From the NCBI RefSeq assembly GCF_029675105.1, contig NZ_JAQQFV010000002.1, positions 620,001-684,000 on the forward strand: a DNA stretch of 64,000 nucleotides. The letters run 5' to 3'. This DNA is from Nocardia anocheti. GTDB lineage: Bacteria > Actinomycetota > Actinomycetes > Mycobacteriales > Mycobacteriaceae. Below, piece by piece: positions 19,412 through 28,383 of this stretch. A program made the translations under genes and the position numbers. Every line of letters begins with the position of its first letter. Within the stretch, counting starts at the first letter, position 1. A model generated the notes under the pieces. The model had not been told where the DNA came from. It made no database searches and saw only the letters and a program-made list of their open reading frames with translations.

Positions 19412-20251
19412 GTGAAGATGTTGCCGCTGACCCCCGATGGCCAGACCCCCGTCCGCGCGCTCACCATCGCGGGCACCGACTCCGGCGGCGGCGCCGGGAT
19501 CCAGGCCGATTCGCGGACGATGGCGCTGTGCGGCGTGCACGCCTGCGTCGCGGTGGCGGCGGTGACCGTACAGAACACGGTGGGCGTCAGCGGGTTTCAC
19601 GAGATTCCGGCGCACATCGTCGCCGATCAGGTGCGGGTGGTGGTGCGGGATATCGGCATCGGCGCGGCCAAGACCGGCATGCTCGCCTCCACCGCCATCA
19701 TCGAGTCGGTGGCCGGGGTGTGCCGTGAACTCGGCATCGGTCGCGACGGCACGATTCCGCTCGTCGTCGACCCGGTCGCGGCCTCCATGCACGGCGACCC
19801 GCTGCTGCACGCCGAGGCGCTCGACGCGGTGCGCAACACCCTGATCCCGCTGGCCACCGTGGTCACCCCGAATCTCGACGAGGTCCGGCTGATCACCGGC
19901 ATCGAGGTCGTCGACGACACCACCGCCCGCAAGGCCGCCGAGGCCCTGCACGCGCTGGGCGCGCAGTGGGCGATCGTCAAGGGCGGGCACCTGCGCACCT
20001 CCGAGGTGAGCACCGACCTGCTCTACGACGGCGACACCTTCCGCGAGTACACCGCCCCCCGCATCGCCACCGGCAACGACCACGGCGGCGGCGACACCCT
20101 GGCCGCGGCCATCGCCAGCGCCCTGGCCAACGGCTACTCCGTGCCCGACGCGGTCGAGTTCGCCAAGGAATGGACCTACCGCTGCCTGGCCGCCTCCTAC
20201 GACCTCGGCGCGGGCCACGGCCCGGTCTCCCCGCTCTGGCGCCTGCACTGA
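19412..20251 (+). CDS. thiD: Hydroxymethylpyrimidine (phosphate) kinase ThiD
   Basis: 279 residues of the ribokinase-like fold. Substrate loop TIAGTDSGGGAGIQADSR, AVTVQNTVGV, and the anion hole/catalytic region near HGGGDTLAAAI, in which the usual GTGCT motif is replaced by NDHGGGDT. Phosphorylates HMP-P to HMP-PP for ThiE. GTG 19412 is preferred: TAGGGT at 19400-19405 stands six bases upstream. No TPP riboswitch lies in front. It is divergent from the metallochaperone gene across 77 bases. Confidence 0.94.
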   Translation: MKMLPLTPDGQTPVRALTIAGTDSGGGAGIQADSRTMALCGVHACVAVAAVTVQNTVGVSGFHEIPAHIVADQVRVVVRDIGIGAAKTGMLASTAIIESVAGVCRELGIGRDGTIPLVVDPVAASMHGDPLLHAEALDAVRNTLIPLATVVTPNLDEVRLITGIEVVDDTTARKAAEALHALGAQWAIVKGGHLRTSEVSTDLLYDGDTFREYTAPRIATGNDHGGGDTLAAAIASALANGYSVPDAVEFAKEWTYRCLAASYDLGAGHGPVSPLWRLH

Positions 20252-20302
20252 ATCTGCCCTGAACTCTTGACCGGCCCTGCGTGTCGGCCTACATTCACAA
20301 AA

Positions 20303-20320
20303 AGAGACAGATCTGTCTCT
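20303..20320. promoter_or_regulatory. Perfect 18-bp palindrome, probable TetR operator
   Basis: AGAGACAGATCTGTCTCT is fully palindromic and lies 22 bases before the SnoaL-like start, in an AT-rich promoter stretch. Its form matches TetR-family operators; the third gene of the operon (21744) encodes a TetR protein that is the obvious ligand. Confidence 0.82.
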
Positions 20321-20341
20321 ATTCGAGAGAGTGGGCAGCAG

Positions 20342-20779
20342 ATGACCGAGCAGACCGCGGCGGCATTCGCGATCATCGAACGCTTGGCGGAGGCCAAGAG
20401 CAGGCAGGACGCGGCGACCGCGTTGTCGATCTACCATCCGGAGGGCGTCCTGGAATCGCCGCCACTGGGCACCCGCAGCGTCGGCGCCGAGATCCGCGAC
20501 GCGATCGCGGGCTGGTTCCTGTTCGCCCCCGACTACGAGGTGCGGCTGGACGGCCACGGCGCGGACGGCGACACGCTGTGCTGCTGGGGCGAGATCACCT
20601 TCACCCCGGCCTTCACCTTCGACGGTTCGGTGCCCGACGGCACGCGGGCCACGGTGCCGGTGTTCATCCTGTTCCGGTTCCGGGACGGGTTGGTGAGCTG
20701 GGAGAGTTTCCATTTCGATGTCGCGGGTGTCGCGCGGCAGTGCGGTGTGGCCGCCTCGGCGCTGGTGCGTGCGGCATGA
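20342..20779 (+). CDS. SnoaL/NTF2-like protein
   Basis: 145 residues from ATG 20342, with GAGAGAGTGGG upstream as ribosome site. NTF2-like fold: N-terminal helix with AIIERLAEAKSRQDAATALS, then IYHPEGVLESPPLG and a curved sheet ending LFRFRDGLVSWESFHFDVAG. Members are small-molecule isomerases, hydrolases or binding proteins; substrate unknown. Its stop overlaps the next start (ATGA), so it is the first gene of a three-gene, TetR-autoregulated operon. Confidence 0.86.
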   Translation: MTEQTAAAFAIIERLAEAKSRQDAATALSIYHPEGVLESPPLGTRSVGAEIRDAIAGWFLFAPDYEVRLDGHGADGDTLCCWGEITFTPAFTFDGSVPDGTRATVPVFILFRFRDGLVSWESFHFDVAGVARQCGVAASALVRAA

Positions 20780-21747
20780 TCGTCGGCGCCAGGAAGTCCA
20801 GCGATGTCTCGATGCGCGCCGCGCGCCACGAGCAGTGGGGTGCGCCGCTCACGGTGGTCGACATGGCGCGGCCGGAGCCCGCGGCCGGAGAGGTGCGCGT
20901 CGCGGTGCACGCGACCAGCGTCAATCCTGTCGATCGGTTCACCGGGCTCAACGCGGGGTACGAGCAGTCGATGCGGTTGCCGTTCGTGCCCGGCTGGGAT
21001 GTCGCGGGGGTGGTCGACGCGGTCGGGTACGGCGTCACCCGGTACGCGGTGGGCGACCGGGTCTTCGGACTGGCCTGGTTCCCGCACCCTGCGGGCGCCT
21101 ACGCGGAGTACCTGACCGTGCCCGCGTATCAGCTCGCGCCCATGCCGGTCTCGGCCTCGTTCACCGAGGCCGGGAGTCTGCCGATGGGCGCGTTGACGGC
21201 ATGGCAGATGCTCGACGCCGGACGAGTGCGCGCCGGACAGCGGGTGCTGGTGAGCGGGGCCTCGGGCGGGGTGGGTCATCTGGCGGTGCAGATCGCGGCC
21301 GCGCGCGGCGCCACGGTGACGGCCCTGGCACGGCCCGAGCACCACGCCACCCTGCGCGAGCTGGGCGCGCACGCGTGCGTCGACTACACCGACGCCGAGG
21401 CGGTGGCGGCGATCGAGCCGGTCGACGTGGTACTCGATCTGGTGGGCGGCGCGTTCGGCACCGCGCTGTTCGACCGGGTCCGGCACGGCGGTAGCGCCGT
21501 GTTGGCGATGGCGTGGTCGATCCCCCACTTCCGCGCCGAGGCGCGGGCTCGCGGTATCCACGCGGTCTCCTACCTGGTCGAACCCGATCCGGAGGGGCTG
21601 CGCGCGCTCGCGACGCTGGTCGACGACGGGGCGGTGCGCGTGAAGATCGGCGCCGAGTTCGAGCTGGCGCAGGCCGCGGCGGCGCAGCAGTGGGTGGCGG
21701 ATCGGCGCGGGTTCGGCAAAGCTGCCATCGTGGTGAGACACGAATGA
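20776..21747 (+). CDS. NADPH:quinone oxidoreductase-like (zinc-independent MDR) enzyme
   Basis: 323 residues. N-terminal GroES-like domain (TSVNPVDRFTG, FVPGWDVAGVVDAVG, VGDRVFGLAW) and a Rossmann domain with VLVSGASGGVGHLAVQIA. The zinc ligands of alcohol dehydrogenases are absent, as in quinone oxidoreductases. It uses NADPH to reduce quinones or reactive enones. It overlaps both neighbours by four bases (ATGA). A later in-frame ATG at 20812 is an alternative start. Confidence 0.9.
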   Translation: MIVGARKSSDVSMRAARHEQWGAPLTVVDMARPEPAAGEVRVAVHATSVNPVDRFTGLNAGYEQSMRLPFVPGWDVAGVVDAVGYGVTRYAVGDRVFGLAWFPHPAGAYAEYLTVPAYQLAPMPVSASFTEAGSLPMGALTAWQMLDAGRVRAGQRVLVSGASGGVGHLAVQIAAARGATVTALARPEHHATLRELGAHACVDYTDAEAVAAIEPVDVVLDLVGGAFGTALFDRVRHGGSAVLAMAWSIPHFRAEARARGIHAVSYLVEPDPEGLRALATLVDDGAVRVKIGAEFELAQAAAAQQWVADRRGFGKAAIVVRHE

Positions 21748-22346
21748 GCGACAAGCCCAAGCAGGCGCGCGGAGCGGCGGTGCGCGACACCCTCGTCGGC
21801 ATCGCGGCCGACCTCTTCTACGCCGACGGCGTGCGGGCGGTCGGCGTCGACGAGGTGGTGCGCCGCTCGGGCATGGCCAAGGCCAGCCTGTACCGGTGGT
21901 TCCCGAGCAAGGACGATCTGGTACTCGCGGTCCTGCAACGGCGCGACGAGAACTTCTGGGCCGCCTGGGATTCCGCCGCCGAATCGGCCCCGGATCCGCG
22001 TGCCGAACTCGACGCGCAGCTCACCTGGATCCAGCGGCTCGCGACCCATCCGGACTACCGGGGCTGTGCCTTCGTCAACACCGCCGCCGAATTCGGTGAC
22101 GGCGCCTCGGCGGCCGTGCGGCAGCGCTGCTTGGACCACGAGCAGGAACTGCGACGCAGGCTGCGCGCGCTCGCCGAGCGTCTCGCGGTAGAGGACAGCG
22201 CGCGGTTCGCCGACCTGATGCATCTCGGGATCGTCGGAGCCTTCGCGACCGGCGGGATCTACGAGTCGGGTGGTCCGGCAGATCAGCTGCGGACGTTGGC
22301 GGCGAGCTTGCTGGGTGAGGCACCCCCACCGGTTCCAACGACGTGA
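21744..22346 (+). CDS. TetR-family regulator (autoregulatory, last gene of operon)
   Basis: 200 residues: helix-turn-helix GVDEVVRRSGMAKASLYRWF-PSKDDLV, then a C-terminal domain with HPDYRGCAFVNTAAEFGD, typical of the TetR group that senses reactive electrophiles or quinones through a conserved Cys in RGCxF. It is translationally coupled to the oxidoreductase and probably binds the palindrome at 20303-20320. Confidence 0.93.
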   Translation: MSDKPKQARGAAVRDTLVGIAADLFYADGVRAVGVDEVVRRSGMAKASLYRWFPSKDDLVLAVLQRRDENFWAAWDSAAESAPDPRAELDAQLTWIQRLATHPDYRGCAFVNTAAEFGDGASAAVRQRCLDHEQELRRRLRALAERLAVEDSARFADLMHLGIVGAFATGGIYESGGPADQLRTLAASLLGEAPPPVPTT

Positions 22347-22388
22347 CCGGCGAGAACAACGGAGTTCGTGTCGGGCGCGGCAGGACGT

Positions 22389-23114
22389 TCAGTCGGCGAC
22401 GAACGCGTCGCGCAGCGGCTGGGACAGGTCCACGCGGACCTGGTTGAAGCTGGCATGCGCCTGGGCCAGTGCCGAGATGCTCTCGGCCAGATAGTCGACG
22501 AAGCGCTCCACCGGCATCGCCGAGACCTCGCGCTGATTCGCGCCGAGCCACCAGTCCGTGGCCGAGGCCACCGCGCCGAAAATCGAATAGTTCACCAGCT
22601 CGATCCCGGCCACGTCGACCGATTCGGTCGGCAGCAGGCCCGCGAAGAACTCCGCCGCCCGGCGCGCGGACTGCCGGGCTGCCTCCAGCGCCCGTTCGGT
22701 CTCCTTGGCCTGCTGACTGAAGTGGCTGTGCAGCATGAACCGGAAGACGTTCGGATGCTCCGACACCACCGAGACGTAGGCGGCGGCGCCGGTGCGGACC
22801 AGCTCGGCCAGCGAGTCGTCGGTGAGGTCGACGCTGGTGAGCACCCGCTCCCAGAGCATGTCGCGCACCCGGTCGACGATGGCGTTGTAGAGGTCGGTCT
22901 TGTCCTCGAAGTGGCGGTAGAGCTTGGGCTTGGCGGCGCCCGCCTCCCTGGCGATATCACCCATGCTCACATCGGGTCCGACCCGGTCCAGCGCGCGGAA
23001 GGCGGCGTCGACGAACTGGATGCGGACCTGCACGCGATGCTCGCGCCAGCGCTCGGTCCGCGCGTCGACACGGCGGCCCGGTGCCTCGCCTGATTTCGGG
23101 TAACCGCGCGTCAC
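22389..23114 (-). CDS. TetR-family regulator
   Basis: 241 residues from GTG 23114: helix-turn-helix SMGDIAREAGAAKPKLYRHF-EDKTDLY and a long ligand domain (VSEHPNVFRFMLHSHFSQQA). The start is supported by TAAGCT seven bases upstream, a leaderless geometry; the frame upstream is open but reads as the shadow of the methyltransferase gene. Divergent from that gene across 108 bases. Confidence 0.9.
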   Translation of the reverse strand: MTRGYPKSGEAPGRRVDARTERWREHRVQVRIQFVDAAFRALDRVGPDVSMGDIAREAGAAKPKLYRHFEDKTDLYNAIVDRVRDMLWERVLTSVDLTDDSLAELVRTGAAAYVSVVSEHPNVFRFMLHSHFSQQAKETERALEAARQSARRAAEFFAGLLPTESVDVAGIELVNYSIFGAVASATDWWLGANQREVSAMPVERFVDYLAESISALAQAHASFNQVRVDLSQPLRDAFVAD

Positions 23115-23165
23115 AAACAGCAGCTTATTGTCGTCGCGGGGTCCCGGTGCTGGCAGGGGTGAAGT

Positions 23166-23180
23166 TTGCCGGAACGGCAA
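23166..23180. promoter_or_regulatory. Dyad between divergent TetR and methyltransferase genes
   Basis: TTGCCG-GAA-CGGCAA, six-base perfect arms, in the shared upstream region. A candidate operator for the TetR protein at 22389; short arms make it tentative. Confidence 0.4.
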
Positions 23181-23222
23181 GATTTGTTGCGCGATTCCGC
23201 GAGGCGCCCACACGATGGACGC

Positions 23223-23852
23223 ATGACCGATACCACCACCCCCACCGCCGAAGAGTTCTGGGAAGGCTTCTACCGCGACCGCGAGCAGGTATGGACCGGC
23301 AGGGCGAATCCGCTGTTGGTCCGCGAGGTCACCGAGCTGACGCCCGGTACCGCGCTGGACCTGGGTTGCGGCGAGGGCGGCGACGCGATCTGGCTGGCCG
23401 AACGCGGCTGGCGGGTCACCGCCGTCGACATCTCGGCCGTCGCCATGGAACGCGGCGAGCGCCGGGCGCGCGAGGCCGGACTCACGATCCACTGGGAGCG
23501 CCACGACCTGACCGCCAGCTTCCCGGCGGGCGGCTTCGACCTGGTCTCCGCGCAGTTCCTGCATTCGCCCGTGGAGCGGCCCGACGAGCGCGCGGTGATC
23601 CTGCGCCGGGCCGCGGCCGCCGTCGCGCCCGGCGGCGTGCTGGTGATCGGCGGACACCACGGCTGGCCGAGCTGGGTCACCGAACCGCCGCACCACGCCG
23701 ACTTCCCCACCACCGAGCAGATCCTCGCGCAGCTCGCACTGGGCCCGCAGTGGCGGGTGGAGACCGACGAACTCGTCTACAGCCCCTCGACCAGCCCCGA
23801 CGGCGTGGTCGGCGAGCGCGCCGACAGCGTGCTGCGGGTGCGCCGCGACTAA
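23223..23852 (+). CDS. SAM-dependent class I methyltransferase
   Basis: 209 residues. Motif I ALDLGCGEGGDAIWLAERGW, motif II acidic end VTAVDIS, and later DLVSAQFLHSP and APGGVLVIGGHH. The WxxF/RxxVW start and WTGRANPLLV segment resemble the TehB/thiopurine-methyltransferase-like group that acts on small toxic molecules; substrate not determined. The last four bases overlap the convergent DUF6790-like gene. Confidence 0.88.
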   Translation: MTDTTTPTAEEFWEGFYRDREQVWTGRANPLLVREVTELTPGTALDLGCGEGGDAIWLAERGWRVTAVDISAVAMERGERRAREAGLTIHWERHDLTASFPAGGFDLVSAQFLHSPVERPDERAVILRRAAAAVAPGGVLVIGGHHGWPSWVTEPPHHADFPTTEQILAQLALGPQWRVETDELVYSPSTSPDGVVGERADSVLRVRRD

Positions 23853-24337
23853 CCGGCCTTCGGCACCGCGTCACCGTTGCGGTGCCGCGAGAGCAGATAG
23901 AGCACCCACATGACGATCGGCAGCAGCAGGTCCGTCCACAGCGGGATACCGATGTTGTAGGGCTTGGTGTTGTCCTCGGCGATCCAGAAGTAGAGGTGCC
24001 CGGCCGCGTCACCCCAGTACTGGATGCTCAGCACCACGATCACACACAGCCAGAAGTGGCCGCGGAACCAGTAGGCCATGATGCCGACCACGCCGATGGC
24101 CAGATCACCCATCGCGTTCTCCCACTGGAAACCGCCGTCGCCGCGGGTGTAGCCGATCTGCTCGGCGACCTGCGGGCCGTCGAAGATGTGGGCGGCCGCG
24201 CCCAGCACGGACGCGACGCCGACCACGGCCACCATCCACCAGACCAGGTGGATGTCGGCCGCCGGGCGGTCCGGGTGCCGACGGATCTGGACGAACGCGC
24301 CGACCAGGGCGACCAGTACTGCGATAAGGGTGGGCAT
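23849..24337 (-). CDS. DUF6790-like four-helix membrane protein
   Basis: 162 residues, four to five hydrophobic segments, with HLVWWMVAVVGVASVLGAAA, IGYTRGDGGFQWENAMGDLA and IQYWGDAAGHLYFW. The conserved polar residues within helices (E, D, H, N) suggest a DoxX/DUF6790-type integral protein, function unknown. The gene converges on the methyltransferase gene with a four-base overlap. Upstream, 24338-24457 is a divergent promoter region toward the glycosyltransferase operon; nothing distinct seen in it. Confidence 0.78.
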   Translation of the reverse strand: MPTLIAVLVALVGAFVQIRRHPDRPAADIHLVWWMVAVVGVASVLGAAAHIFDGPQVAEQIGYTRGDGGFQWENAMGDLAIGVVGIMAYWFRGHFWLCVIVVLSIQYWGDAAGHLYFWIAEDNTKPYNIGIPLWTDLLLPIVMWVLYLLSRHRNGDAVPKAG

Positions 24338-24457
24338 CGGAGCCTCCCGTGTCGTCGAACCTCCCCATTTTAGCTGGTGAGGGGCCCGCGCGGGATCCCC
24401 AGCAACCTCCCAGCTCGGTCCCAGCTCAGTGGCAGCGCTGGCATCGAGGGTGGTGCC

Positions 24458-25843
24458 ATGACTCAGACCGAGGCCGAGCCGAAGGCCACGCCGAGCAGCC
24501 GGGCACCGGTGCTCGACGTGGTGATACCCGTCTACAACGAGGAGACCGATCTAGGACTGTGCGTGCGCCGACTGCACGCGTATCTGCGCGACGGATTCCC
24601 CTTCACCGCGCGCATCACCATCGCCGACAACGCCAGCACCGACGCCACCCTCGCGGTGGCCCAGCTGCTGGCGGGCGAACTCGACGGCGTGCGGGTGCTG
24701 CACCTGGACGCCAAGGGCCGCGGGCGCGCGCTGCGGGCGGCGTGGAGCGCGTCGGACGCGACGGTGGTGGCGTACATGGACGTCGACCTGTCGACCGATC
24801 TGAACGCGCTGCTGCCGCTGGTCGCCCCGCTGGTCTCGGGACATTCCGAGCTGGCCATCGGCACCCGCCTGGACGCCTCGGCCCGGGTGGTGCGCGGCCC
24901 CAAGCGCGAGATCATCTCCCGCTGCTACAACCTGCTGCTGAAAACCACTCTGCGCGCGGGCTTTTCCGACGCGCAGTGCGGGTTCAAGGCCATCCGTAGC
25001 GAAGTCGCGCGCGAACTGCTGCCGCTGGTACGGGACGGCGAGTGGTTCTTCGACACCGAACTGCTGGTGCTGGCCGAACGGGCGGGGCTGCGCATCCACG
25101 AGGTGCCGGTGGACTGGATCGACGATCCCGACAGTCGCGTCGACATCGTCGACACCGCCAGCAAGGACCTGCGCGGCATCTGGCGGCTCACCAAGGCGCT
25201 GGCCACGGGCGCGCTGCCGCTGGAGGAGTTGCGCGCCGCGGTCGGCCGCGAACCGCTGGTCGCCGGAGTTCCGCTCGGAATGGTCGGGCAGCTGGTGCGG
25301 TTCGCCATCGTCGGCGTGAGCTCCACGCTGGCCTACATCGTGCTGTACCTGCTGCTGCAACCGCTGCTCGGCGCCCAGGGCGCCAACCTGCTGGCCCTGC
25401 TGCTGACCGCCGTCGGCAATACCGCCGCCAATCGCGCCTTCACCTTCGGCGTGCGCGGACGCGCCGATGCGCTATCCCACCAGTTCCAGGGCCTGGCCAT
25501 CTTCGCCTTCGGCCTCGCCGTCACCAGCGGCTCCCTCTTCGCGCTGCACCGCTGGGCACCTGACGTCGCCGTGGGGGTCGAGCTCGGTGTCTTGATCACC
25601 GCGAACCTCGTTGCCACCCTGGCGCGTTTCGTCGGATTGCGCTGGGTCTTCCGCCACGCGGGCACTGATCTGCCCGGCTCCGGTGCGTCGCTCGCGACCA
25701 ATGGCCTCGCATCGGCGCAAGGCACCTCGGCCGCCAATGCCGCTACCGAGCCGATGTACGCCATGGTTCGCCCGGCCGAGGACAGGACGCCCAGCGATCC
25801 CCAGGATGTGCGGCACGCGGACGGCGTGGAGGTGCGCCGATGA
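24458..25843 (+). CDS. Polyprenyl-phosphate glycosyltransferase (GT2) fused to GtrA-like membrane domain
   Basis: 461 residues. Residues about 15-250 form a GT2 domain (VVIPVYNEETDL, YMDVDLSTD as DxD, FFDTELLVLAER) of the dolichol-phosphate-sugar synthase type. Residues about 270-400 form a four-helix GtrA domain (LVRFAIVGVSSTLAYIVLYL, NTAANRAFTFG). It probably loads a sugar onto polyprenyl phosphate and flips or hands it over. The C-terminal 60 residues are disordered. GAGGGTGG precedes ATG 24458. Coupled by ATGA to the next gene, its likely user. Confidence 0.92.
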   Translation: MTQTEAEPKATPSSRAPVLDVVIPVYNEETDLGLCVRRLHAYLRDGFPFTARITIADNASTDATLAVAQLLAGELDGVRVLHLDAKGRGRALRAAWSASDATVVAYMDVDLSTDLNALLPLVAPLVSGHSELAIGTRLDASARVVRGPKREIISRCYNLLLKTTLRAGFSDAQCGFKAIRSEVARELLPLVRDGEWFFDTELLVLAERAGLRIHEVPVDWIDDPDSRVDIVDTASKDLRGIWRLTKALATGALPLEELRAAVGREPLVAGVPLGMVGQLVRFAIVGVSSTLAYIVLYLLLQPLLGAQGANLLALLLTAVGNTAANRAFTFGVRGRADALSHQFQGLAIFAFGLAVTSGSLFALHRWAPDVAVGVELGVLITANLVATLARFVGLRWVFRHAGTDLPGSGASLATNGLASAQGTSAANAATEPMYAMVRPAEDRTPSDPQDVRHADGVEVRR

Positions 25844-27900
25844 CCGCGACCATCGTGGAGACACCGGCGAGCGTCGAGATCGCCGCCGAACGCCGAAAGC
25901 GCTGGGAATACCCGGCATTGGCGGTGTTGCTGCTCGGGACCGTCGTCGCCTATTTGATCAACCTGAGTGCCAACGGCTGGGCCAACGACTTCTATGCCGC
26001 CGCGGTGCAGGCGGGTTCGCAGTCGTGGGAGGCGTTCTTCTTCGGGTCCTCGGACGCGGCCAATTCGATCACCGTCGACAAACCACCGGCCTCGCTGTGG
26101 GTGATGGAACTGTCGGTGCGGGTGTTCGGGCTCAACAGCTGGAGCATGCTGGTGCCGCAGGTGCTGCTCGGAGTGGCGACCGTGGCCGTGCTGTGGGCGG
26201 CGGTGCGCCGGTCGTTCGGCCCGGCCGCCGGACTGATCGCGGGCACGGTGCTCGCGGTGACACCCGTCGCGGTGCTGATGTTCCGCTTCAACAATCCCGA
26301 CGCGCTACTGGTGCTGCTGATGACGGCGGCCGCCTGGGCGATGACCCGCGCCGTGGCCGACGGCCGGTGGCGCTGGCTGCTGCTCACCGGCGGCCTGATC
26401 GGCTTCGGCTTCCTCGCCAAGCAACTCCAGGTGCTGCTGGTGGTGCCCGCGCTGGCACTCACCTACCTGATCGCGGGCCCGCCGAAGCTCGGCAAGCGCA
26501 TCGCGCAACTGTTCGCCGCCGGTGCCGCCATGGTGGTGGCGGCGGGTTGGTGGCTGCTGACGGTGGAGCTGTGGCCCGCCGACCAGCGGCCGTGGATCGG
26601 TGGGTCGCACGAGAATTCGATCATCGAACTCACCCTCGGCTACAACGGACTCGGCCGTCTCAATGGCAATGAACGCGGCAGCGTGGTGCCGGGCGGCGGC
26701 GATATGCCCGGCGGTGGTCCTGGCGGTGGTGGCATGTGGGGCAGCACCGGCATCACCCGCCTGTTCGAGCCAGCCCAGGGCGGTCAGATCGCGTGGCTGA
26801 TCCCGGCGGCCCTGCTCGGCCTGGTGGCCGGACTGGTGTTGCGTGGCCGTGCGCCGCGCACCGATCGGCGCCGCGCCGCGCTGATCCTCTGGGGCGGTTG
26901 GCTTCTCGTCACCGGGCTGGTCTTCAGCTACATGGCGGGCATCTTCCACCAGTACTACACGGTGGCCCTCGCACCGGCTGTCGCCGCGCTGGTCGGTATC
27001 GGCGCCGTTCAGCTGTGGGGTGCGCGCGATCGGCTGTGGGTCCGTCTCACCTGCGCGCTCGGCGTCGGCCTGACCACCGCCACCGCGTGGATGCTGTTGT
27101 CGCGCAGCGCTTCCTTCCAGCCGTGGTTGCGCTGGACGATCCTCGTCGCGGGAATCGTGGCGACCATCGCCCTCGCATTCCCCTTGGCCCGCAAGCAATC
27201 CCTGGTCGCCGCCCTCACCGCCGCCTTCGTCGCCCTCGCGGGTCCGGTGGCCTACTCCATCGACACCCTCGCCACCGGTCACTCCGGCGCGATCCCGAGC
27301 GCGGGTCCGAATGCCGGTGGGATGCACGGCATGGGCGGCCCCGGCATGCGCCCCGAGTGGAACGGTGGCCGGGCAGGCGTCGTCCCTGACGGCACCCTGT
27401 CCTCGGACGGCACCTCACCTGACGGCGCCGCTCCCCCCGGTAGTTCCGTCACAGCGGATGGCGCCGGGTCGGGTGGGTCGGATGGTCGAGGTGGTCGGAT
27501 GCAGGGTGGCCCGGGGCGTGGAGGGGCGGGTGGGCTGTTGAACGGGTCGCGGCCCAGCGACGGGATCGTCACCCTGCTCGAACAGAACGGCACCGAGTAC
27601 ACCTGGGTCGCCGCGACGGTCGGCTCCAACAGTGCCGCCGGGTATCAGCTCGCCACCGAACTCCCGGTCATGCCGATCGGCGGATTCAACGGCAGCGATC
27701 CCTCGCCCACTCTCGAACAGTTCCAGCGTTATGTCGCCGCCGGGAAGATCCACTACTTCATCTCCGGTGGACATGGTGGGCCCGGTGGGGGCGAAAGCGC
27801 CTCGGTGAGTTCGGCGATCACGACGTGGGTCACCGAGAACTACACCGCGATCACCGTCGACGGGGTCACGATGTACGACCTGACCCAGCCGAAGGTGTAG
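25840..27900 (+). CDS. ArnT/PMT-like membrane glycosyltransferase with glycine-rich insertions
   Basis: 686 residues. N-terminal membrane domain with the GT39/83 features WANDFYAAAVQAGSQSWEAF, TVDKPPASLW and FRFNNPDALLVLL. Such enzymes take sugars from polyprenyl phosphate to envelope acceptors outside the membrane. Three low-complexity segments rich in Gly/Met/Pro stand out at about residues 284-300, 487-567 and 643-652. The C-terminal part (YTWVAATVGSNSAAGYQLAT, MPIGGFNGSDPSPTLEQF) is a soluble domain. Partner of the GT2-GtrA protein encoded upstream. Confidence 0.9.
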   Translation: MTATIVETPASVEIAAERRKRWEYPALAVLLLGTVVAYLINLSANGWANDFYAAAVQAGSQSWEAFFFGSSDAANSITVDKPPASLWVMELSVRVFGLNSWSMLVPQVLLGVATVAVLWAAVRRSFGPAAGLIAGTVLAVTPVAVLMFRFNNPDALLVLLMTAAAWAMTRAVADGRWRWLLLTGGLIGFGFLAKQLQVLLVVPALALTYLIAGPPKLGKRIAQLFAAGAAMVVAAGWWLLTVELWPADQRPWIGGSHENSIIELTLGYNGLGRLNGNERGSVVPGGGDMPGGGPGGGGMWGSTGITRLFEPAQGGQIAWLIPAALLGLVAGLVLRGRAPRTDRRRAALILWGGWLLVTGLVFSYMAGIFHQYYTVALAPAVAALVGIGAVQLWGARDRLWVRLTCALGVGLTTATAWMLLSRSASFQPWLRWTILVAGIVATIALAFPLARKQSLVAALTAAFVALAGPVAYSIDTLATGHSGAIPSAGPNAGGMHGMGGPGMRPEWNGGRAGVVPDGTLSSDGTSPDGAAPPGSSVTADGAGSGGSDGRGGRMQGGPGRGGAGGLLNGSRPSDGIVTLLEQNGTEYTWVAATVGSNSAAGYQLATELPVMPIGGFNGSDPSPTLEQFQRYVAAGKIHYFISGGHGGPGGGESASVSSAITTWVTENYTAITVDGVTMYDLTQPKV

Positions 27901-27913
27901 TCAGCCCGAAATG

Positions 27914-27943
27914 TGGCCTGGCGGAACACAATCCGCCAGGCCA
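27914..27943. terminator. Bidirectional hairpin terminator
   Basis: Perfect 12-bp stem TGGCCTGGCGGA/TCCGCCAGGCCA with a six-base loop between the convergent glycosyltransferase and VapC genes. Confidence 0.82.
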
Positions 27944-27951
27944 TCCGGCCG

Positions 27952-28383
27952 TTACGACTTCTCGAGCGTGCCGCGTGGGGCCACCCAGCGGTGGTTCAGG
28001 TCGAGGATCGAGGCGACGGTTTCGAAATCGGCGTCGTAGTGGAAGAGAACCAGGCGATGCTCGACCGCCAGTACGGCGGCGAGCAGATCGTGGATGCCGA
28101 CCGCGCGGTGGCGACCGGAACGGGCCAGTTCACGTTGGACCGCGAACGCGCTGTGCCAGTGCTCGTCGTTGGTGGGCAGATATTCGTAGGCAGCGCGGCG
28201 GCGGAACCGGATCTGTTCATACTCGGCGGGGCCGCGGGCGCTGTAGAGCGCCTCCGAATCCAAGGGAGCGCAGGTGGCCACCAGACCGGCGGTGAGAAGC
28301 GGGCCCAACTCGGCGGCGACTTCGGGATGCCGCATCCGGGCACCGGCGCTGGTGTCGATGAGGTAGCGAGCGGTTATCGCCAT
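27952..28383 (-). CDS. VapC-type PIN-domain ribonuclease toxin
   Basis: 143 residues with the four acidic PIN positions: D in YLIDTSAGAR, E in PLDSEALYSAR, D in GIHDLLAAVLA and D in FHYDADFETVA. It cuts RNA when freed from its antitoxin. It overlaps the VapB gene by ten bases, in the usual antitoxin-toxin order. Confidence 0.92.
   Translation of the reverse strand: MAITARYLIDTSAGARMRHPEVAAELGPLLTAGLVATCAPLDSEALYSARGPAEYEQIRFRRRAAYEYLPTNDEHWHSAFAVQRELARSGRHRAVGIHDLLAAVLAVEHRLVLFHYDADFETVASILDLNHRWVAPRGTLEKS

Noticed and set aside
19331..20713. 460-residue reverse frame across thiD
   Set aside because: Antisense to thiD and SnoaL; low-complexity composition, no motifs.
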